Shown: positions 58,760 through 64,000 of the stretch, piece after piece | Numbering within the stretch: the first letter of the stretch is position 1 | Layout: every line of letters starts with the position of its first letter | From: Cohnella rhizosphaerae | GTDB taxonomy: Bacteria > Bacillota > Bacilli > Paenibacillales > Paenibacillaceae | NCBI RefSeq assembly: GCF_029525575.1 | Contig: NZ_JAPDIA010000002.1 | Coordinates: 333,434-397,433 of the forward strand | Length of the DNA stretch: 64,000 nt | Direction: 5' to 3' | The notes under the pieces: model-generated | The model's database searches: none | Told to the model about the DNA's origin: nothing | Seen by the model: only the letters and a program-made list of their open reading frames with translations | Made by a program: the position numbers and the translations under genes

Positions 58760-58775
58760 ATGTAACTAGTTACAT
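58760..58775. promoter_or_regulatory. operator before the importer operon
   Basis: ATGTAACTAGTTACAT is a perfect 16-bp palindrome whose core starts six bases after the -10, the same geometry and half-site as at 57628. This is the predicted target of the LacI regulator upstream. Confidence 0.75.
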
Positions 58776-58816
58776 ATTTGTGTAATAAGCTTCAATAAAA
58801 AGGGGAGGTAAGATCA

Positions 58817-60143
58817 TTGAAGAAACTGCAGCTCACCACGTTGTTCCTCGCCACGACCCTCGTCGCATCCGCCTGCGGCAATTCGAACGGCAATAACGAG
58901 ACTGCCGGATCGCCGACAAGCAGCGCTCCGGCCGCAACGACGCCGGCATCGGGTTCGGCGTCGGCACCCGGCGCATCCGGCTCGGAGCCTTTTACGTTAA
59001 AGGTCTCTTACTGGGCGGACAATAAAAAACGGCTATTACGAAGAGGTGGCCAAACGCTTCAAGGAAAAATACCCGAACGGAACGGTGGAATTCAATCAGC
59101 ACCCGGGAGACAAATACAATGAGCTGATGAATACGCGGCTCGCCGCAGGGGAAGCGGACGATGTGCTGTTCAACATGAATATGACCGCCTACGCCAAGGC
59201 GGGCTATCTGATGGATCTGTCGAGCCAGCCGTGGATCGCGCGGATGAACGATTCGGCCAAGACGGCCGCGCAGTTCGAAGGGAAAACGTACGGCGCCTTC
59301 CTAGAGGTGAACACCTTCGGCGTTTTCTACAATAAAAAGATTTTCGAGGAGCAGCAGCTTGTTCCGCCGACGACCTGGGACGAATTCTTGTCGCTGAACG
59401 AGAAGCTGAAGGCGCAGAAGATTACGCCGATCGTCGAGGGCTTCAAGGATATCTGGACGCTGCAGGCCGCTTATATCCCGATTGCAATCAGCACTTATTT
59501 CGGAACGAATCCCAATTTCGAACGCGACGTATACGACGGCAAAGCGAGCGTGAACGGCCCCGAAGTTACGGGTGCGCTGACGCAATTCGCGGAGCTGGCC
59601 GACAAGGGCTACTTCAACAAGAACAGCTTAAGCATCGGCAACGACCAGGCACTGCAGGATTTTATCGACGGCAAAGCGGCGATGCACATGATGGGAAGCT
59701 GGACGCCCGGCGTCATCGACGGCAAAACGCAAAACTTCCCGCTCGGCTTCTTCATCATTCCGGCCAAGGACGGCAACACCGTCATGTCCGCCGGCACGGA
59801 CAAGGGCCTGTCCATCAATGCCGCAACGGAGCATCCGGAAGAGGCCATTGCGCTGGTGCAGCTCATGCTGGAGCCCGATATGCTTGAACTTTACGGCAAA
59901 GACAACGCGCTGAGCGCGTTCAACGACGTCAATCCCGTATTCGCCAACCCGGCGATGTCCGAGATTCAGGCGGCGCTGCAGGCTCACCCGGGGCATCGCA
60001 ATCCCGGCGACTACTTCCCGCCTTCCGTCCAGGACGCTCTGAACACGGCCTTGACCAAGATTCTGGCCGGCGGCGGCGTGGGCGATTCGGCTGCGGAGCT
60101 GGCCAAGCTTTACGAGAAGGACAAATCCAAAGTTAATTTCTAA
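58817..60143 (+). CDS. sugar ABC importer binding lipoprotein (SBP_bac_1), one +1 shift
   Basis: A binding lipoprotein with a signal peptide ending VASAC (Cys20) and a Ser/Ala/Pro-rich tether, then a classical maltose/lactose-type fold (LKVSYWADN; FQHPGDKYNELMNTRLAAGE-like region, GVFYNKKIFEEQQLVPPTTW; MHMMGSWTPG). The A6 run at 59024-59029 should be five, restoring WADNKNGYYEEVAKRFKEKY; corrected length 441 aa, standard. TTG start behind GGGGAGG. It differs from the LipO-type proteins elsewhere in this window and belongs to the CUT1 lactose/raffinose-like class. Confidence 0.87.
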
Positions 60144-60178
60144 GCGCACATTGCGTAAGCCATTCTTATTCATCCGAA

Positions 60179-60207
60179 GCGAGGGCGGCACATCATCCGC
60201 CCCTCGC
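60179..60207 (+). promoter_or_regulatory. hairpin between binding protein and permease
   Basis: GCGAGGGCGG pairs with CCGCCCCTCGC (one bulged C) around an 8-base loop, without a T run, 36 bases after the binding-protein stop. Confidence 0.6.
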
Positions 60208-60234
60208 CAGGATCAGTCAGGTGAGTGATACCGC

Positions 60235-61113
60235 ATGAGATCGAGCAGAAGCTTTTACCGGTTAAAAGTATTTTTCGTACTGCCCGCCCTGCTGCTGTAC
60301 GGCATTTTTACGTTGTATCCCTTTCTCGGCAGCCTGCTTTATTCCTTTACGAATTGGGACGGCTTGCAGTCCCCGGACTATGTAGGCCTGGCCAATTACC
60401 GGGCGCTATTCCACGACAAAGCGATCATGCAAGCCGCTAAAAATACGCTTTACGTTCTCGCCGTCATGGTGCTGATCGGCAATCCGTTGTCCCTGACCCT
60501 CGCGCTGCTGCTCAATCTGCCCTTGCGGAGCCGAGGACTGCTCAGGACGCTTTTCTTTCTTCCCGCGCTCATGAGTCTCATGGTTATCTCGATCAGCTGG
60601 GGCTTCATCCTGCAATACGACGGCCTGCTCAATGCGGTTCTGACGCTATTCGGATTCGAGAACGGGATTCAGGACTGGCTCGGGACGATGGATTACGCGC
60701 TGCCGGCCGTTATCCTGATCTTGCTGTGGCAAGGGACCGGCTTCGGGGCGGTCATTTACCTGGCCGGGCTGCAGTCCGTGCCCAGGGAGCTTCAGGAATC
60801 CGCGCAGATCGACGGGGCCACGGGCTTGCAACGAATCTACCACATTACCATTCCGCTGATTATGCCGTTTATTACGATCAATACGTTTCTCGGTATCGCG
60901 GGCAGCCTGAAGCTGTTCGACGTGCCGTTCGTCCTGACCAACGGCGGTCCGGGCACGGCGACGACGACGCTCGGGCTATTGATTTACAAGTACGCCTTCG
61001 TGCACGAGTCCTACGGTTATGCGACCGCGGCTGGGATGCTGTTCATGATTTTGATCGCCGTGATCACCTTCTTGCAGCTGAGCATCACGCGCAGAAGAGA
61101 GGTGGAAATGTGA
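60235..61113 (+). CDS. LacF/UgpA-type sugar ABC permease
   Basis: An intact 292-aa membrane subunit: first segment VFFVLPALLLYGIFTLYPFL, EAA loop QESAQIDGATGLQRIYHITI and the FVLTNGGPGTATTTLGLLIY motif typical of CUT1 importers. Its TGA overlaps the GTG start of the next permease (61110), so the two subunits are translationally coupled. Confidence 0.92.
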   Translation: MRSSRSFYRLKVFFVLPALLLYGIFTLYPFLGSLLYSFTNWDGLQSPDYVGLANYRALFHDKAIMQAAKNTLYVLAVMVLIGNPLSLTLALLLNLPLRSRGLLRTLFFLPALMSLMVISISWGFILQYDGLLNAVLTLFGFENGIQDWLGTMDYALPAVILILLWQGTGFGAVIYLAGLQSVPRELQESAQIDGATGLQRIYHITIPLIMPFITINTFLGIAGSLKLFDVPFVLTNGGPGTATTTLGLLIYKYAFVHESYGYATAAGMLFMILIAVITFLQLSITRRREVEM

Positions 61114-61935
61114 AAAAGATTCGAATAGGCCTCGGCATCGCAGAACTGGTCATGCTGATCGCGGCTTGTCTTTTTCTGGTCCCTTTCTTGAACGTGCTTC
61201 TTGCCAGCTTCAAGCCTTCAAGCGAAGTGTTCGACGCGCTCCATTTCCCTTCAAGCTGGGAGTTCGCGCATTACGGGGCGATTTTGGGCGAGGGCCGATT
61301 TGCGCAGTCGTTGTTCAATACCGTCGTCATCACTTCATTAAGCCTGGGGCTCGTCGTGCTTTTCACTTCCATGGCCGGATATGCGATCGGGCGTTCAGGC
61401 AAGGGCTTATTCCAGATCGTGTTTTTTTATTCTGATCTCGGGCATGATCATTCCGCTGCAATCGACGATCATCCCGATTTTTAAGCTCGCGACCGCGATT
61501 TCCTTAATCAATACGCGCACGCTCATGATTTTGCTGTATACGGCCGGCGCGATTCCGTTTGCCACCATCATCTACACGGGCTTCGTCAAAGGCATCCCTT
61601 CCGAGATGGAGGAGGCCGCCGCCATGGAAGGCTGCGGGAAGACGCGAACCTTTTTTACGATTATTTTCCCGCTCCTGCTGCCTGCCACCGGCACCGTCAT
61701 CGTGACGAACGTCTTTACGATCTGGAACGATTTTTTCGGACCGCTCATTTACTTGTACAGCCCCGGCAAACAAACGCTGATGACGCTCATTTATCAGTTC
61801 AAGCAGGAGCGGACGACCGATTGGGGACCGATTTTCGCCTTGAGCGTCATAGCTACGATTCCGCTGATTCTATTGTTTTTCTTCGTGCAGGATAAGTTCC
61901 TCAAAGGTCTGACGGCCGGCGCGGTCAAGGGTTGA
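61110..61935 (+). CDS. LacG/UgpE-type sugar ABC permease, one +1 shift
   Basis: The second membrane subunit, with EAA loop EEAAAMEGCGKTRTFFTIIF and the C-terminus KFLKGLTAGAVKG. The T7 run at 61422-61428 should be six (LFQIVFFILISGMIIPLQST); the corrected length of 274 aa is standard. Start GTG 61110 overlaps the previous stop. Confidence 0.88.
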
Positions 61936-62000
61936 GACAAGTGTACGGCATGCTGGGACAGAGACGATAAGCTGACGACAAGCTAAGGAGAAATGAAACG

Positions 62001-64000
62001 ATGATCATCGAGCGCTCGGCCTATACGATCGAACTGGATTCGGCGAACGGATCTTTGCTGGCATTTACGGATAAGCGATCCGGGAAAAACATGATTCACG
62101 GCGGGAGCGCGGCCAGGCCGATCTTTACGCTCCGGCTGCGGGACGACGCCGGACAGGCGCTGGACGTTACGGCGCTGCAAGCGGCGTCCGTCACGCTGGA
62201 GCAGGCCTCGATATCGGCGGACGACGGCACGCAGCTCCGATTTAAATATACGAAGCTGAATAACCTGGATCTGGATGCCGTCGTCGAGGTCGACCTCCCG
62301 CAAGATTCCAACTTGACCGACTGGCGCATTTCCTTCGACAATCGGACGTCATACCTCGTGGAATGGGTCGACTTCCCGGACGTCGTCGTGCCGAACGATC
62401 TCGTCGCCGCGGGCGGGACTGCCCGGATTCTGTGGCCGGCCCATGAGGGCGTGCTGATCGAGGACATCGGCAGACGAGAGAACACTTGGCTGAAATACCA
62501 GGAAACCGGCTATCCCAGCAAAGGCTGGGACGGAACCTATCCCGGCCCCGCGCCGACGCAGTTCATGGCTTATTACGATGACGACTGCGGCCTCTACGTA
62601 GGCGCGCACGATGCGAGGCACCACGTCAAATCGATCGAATTTCTTCCGTTCGACGGGGGCGTGAGGCTCCAGTATCGGATTTTCGTCGAGGGGGCCGGTC
62701 AAGGTTCCTATCGAATGAACTTTAATATGGTGCTGGGCGTCTTCCACGGCGATTGGCATCAGGCTGCCGAGCTGTACCGACGTTGGTTCGAACAGGGAAG
62801 CACGCCGCCGCGCATCGCGGACAATCCGGAGCTCCCCGCCTGGTACCGGGAATCGCCCGTCGTCGTGACGTATCCCGTGCGCGGCGTCAAGGATACGGGC
62901 AGCATGGACCCGAACGAATATTTTCCTTACGTCAATGCGATTCCGCATCTGGAGCGGCTGTCCGAGCGCTTCGATAGCAAGGTGATGGCGCTGCTTATGC
63001 ACTGGGAAGGGTCGGCCCCCTGGGCGCCGCCTTACATCTGGCCCCCTTACGGGGAGAAGAAGGCATGCGGCAGTTCGCCGACGAGCTGCACGCGCGCGGC
63101 CATCTGCTCGGTCTGTACGCGAGCGGCATCGCCTGGACGCAGAGGAGTCTGCTCGACCCCGATTACAACCGGGAAGCGGACTTCGAACGTCTGGAGCTAG
63201 AGAAGGTCATGTGCGTGTCGCCGGAGGGCGAGCTGCCGTACTCCTTGATCTGCAACGGCGTGCAGCGCTGGGGATACGACATGTGTCCGTCAGAGCCATT
63301 TGTGACGGAGACGGTGCTCGAGGAGATCCGAGGCGTCGCGAACAGCGGCTGCGATTACATGCAGTATTTCGACCAGAATCTGGGCAACTGTCGAACCTGT
63401 GCTACAGCAAGGAGCACGATCATCCGCCGGGGCCCGGGCGCTGGCAGACGGAAGCGATGAAGACGTTGTTCCGCAAGATTCGGCAGGAGTGGAAGGCGAT
63501 GGGCGGAGCACATCGTGCTCGGGCTGCGAAGCGGCAGCCGCAGAGCCCTTCCTGGGCGAGCTTCCTTTTAACGACCTGCGCTTCAGCATCGGCCTTGTTC
63601 ACCGGCGAGCCGGTGCCTGTCTATCAGTATGTATACCACGAATATCGGGTTAACAACTTCATGGGCAACCAGAACTTCAGCGGCCAGAGCATCGACCTGC
63701 TCAAGTCGCCGGACAAACTGCTCTGTGCGGACCGCCTATCTTCGTGGCGGGAGATATGTTCTGTTCACGGTCGTGCTCGGACGCGGCGGGGCGATCAACT
63801 GGGATTGGGGGACGGGAATGGGGATTACCCAGCGCCGGATCATCCGGCGATCTCGGCACCCTGATTCCCCGATCTTGACGCCTGGCGCACTTGGCGCGGG
63901 CAAGCGCGTATATTCGCGACGGGCAGGATGCTCGCGCCGGAGCGGCTGACCGGCGTGTCCGCGCAAACCATTCACATGCGGGACGGCAGCGTGCTGAAGC
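62001..64000 (+). CDS. DUF6259-type putative glycoside hydrolase, partial, many indels
   Basis: A large protein with an N-terminal beta-sandwich (SAYTIELDSANGSLLAFTDK) and a barrel-like part (LMHWEGSAPWAPPYIWPPYG; GLYASGIAWTQRSLLDPDYN; CDYMQYFDQNLG) that resembles the DUF6259 family found beside sugar importers. AAGGAG at 61985-61990 precedes ATG 62001. The frame is intact to about 63050, then needs an added base near 63051-63054 and near 63385, and removal of bases near 63500, 63520 and 63592; both signs occur, so the sequence is unreliable here. The frame is still open at the window end. Probably an intracellular or surface hydrolase for the sugar imported by the preceding transporter. Confidence 0.68.

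Overview
The window looks like a chromosome segment of a high-GC, spore-forming member of the Paenibacillaceae (Paenibacillus/Cohnella type). The signs are several YesM/YesN two-component pairs next to LipO/LplB/YtcP-type sugar ABC importers, purine-rich Shine-Dalgarno sites with frequent TTG/GTG starts, a spore-germination (GerA/GerC/GerB) operon, and many glycoside hydrolases and carbohydrate esterases. It is almost entirely carbon-acquisition DNA. No rRNA, tRNA, phage or transposase gene was seen.

Layout. (1) 1-6.5 kb: the tail of an unrecognised protein, a YesM/YesN pair, a decayed TPR-type gene and a GH42 beta-galactosidase. (2) 7-22 kb: one long + strand locus behind a LacI-type operator. 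It holds an unusual concentration of esterases (five esterase genes with intact catalytic Ser, one of them a two-enzyme fusion, plus one dead paralog), a GH13_18 sucrose-phosphorylase-type enzyme, a LacI regulator, a complete lipoprotein/two-permease importer and an MFS transporter. The esterases have no visible signal peptides. The arrangement suggests import of an acylated glycoside followed by intracellular deacylation and phosphorolysis; this is the best candidate here for an undescribed pathway. (3) 22.4-33 kb: GH29 and GH42 enzymes divergent from an importer with its own YesM/YesN pair. (4) 33-50.5 kb: a 51-bp tandem-repeat array, an SGNH hydrolase divergent from a third YesM/YesN pair, an importer, a secreted beta-helix (polysaccharide-lyase-like) protein, a membrane-anchored SurA/PpiC-like chaperone, a DUF5696 protein and a DUF5107-TPR protein. 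(5) 50.5-54.6 kb: a germination operon on the - strand. (6) 54.8-64 kb: an AraC regulator and an SGNH hydrolase (- strand), then a LacI regulator, a LacF/LacG-like importer and a DUF6259 protein that runs off the end. The LacI gene and the importer carry matched promoter-operator pairs.

Data caveat that changes the reading of the whole window: about twenty genes are broken by frameshifts, and from position 1 to 62 kb all 36 that I could place are a single extra base, nearly always in a homopolymer run of 5-8. Removing that base restores a family-typical length each time. I therefore treat these as probable insertion errors and annotate each gene across its whole span. Two in-frame stops (4063-4065 and 14301-14303) and one lost catalytic Ser are substitutions and may be real decay. 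The last kilobase has indels of both signs and is unreliable.
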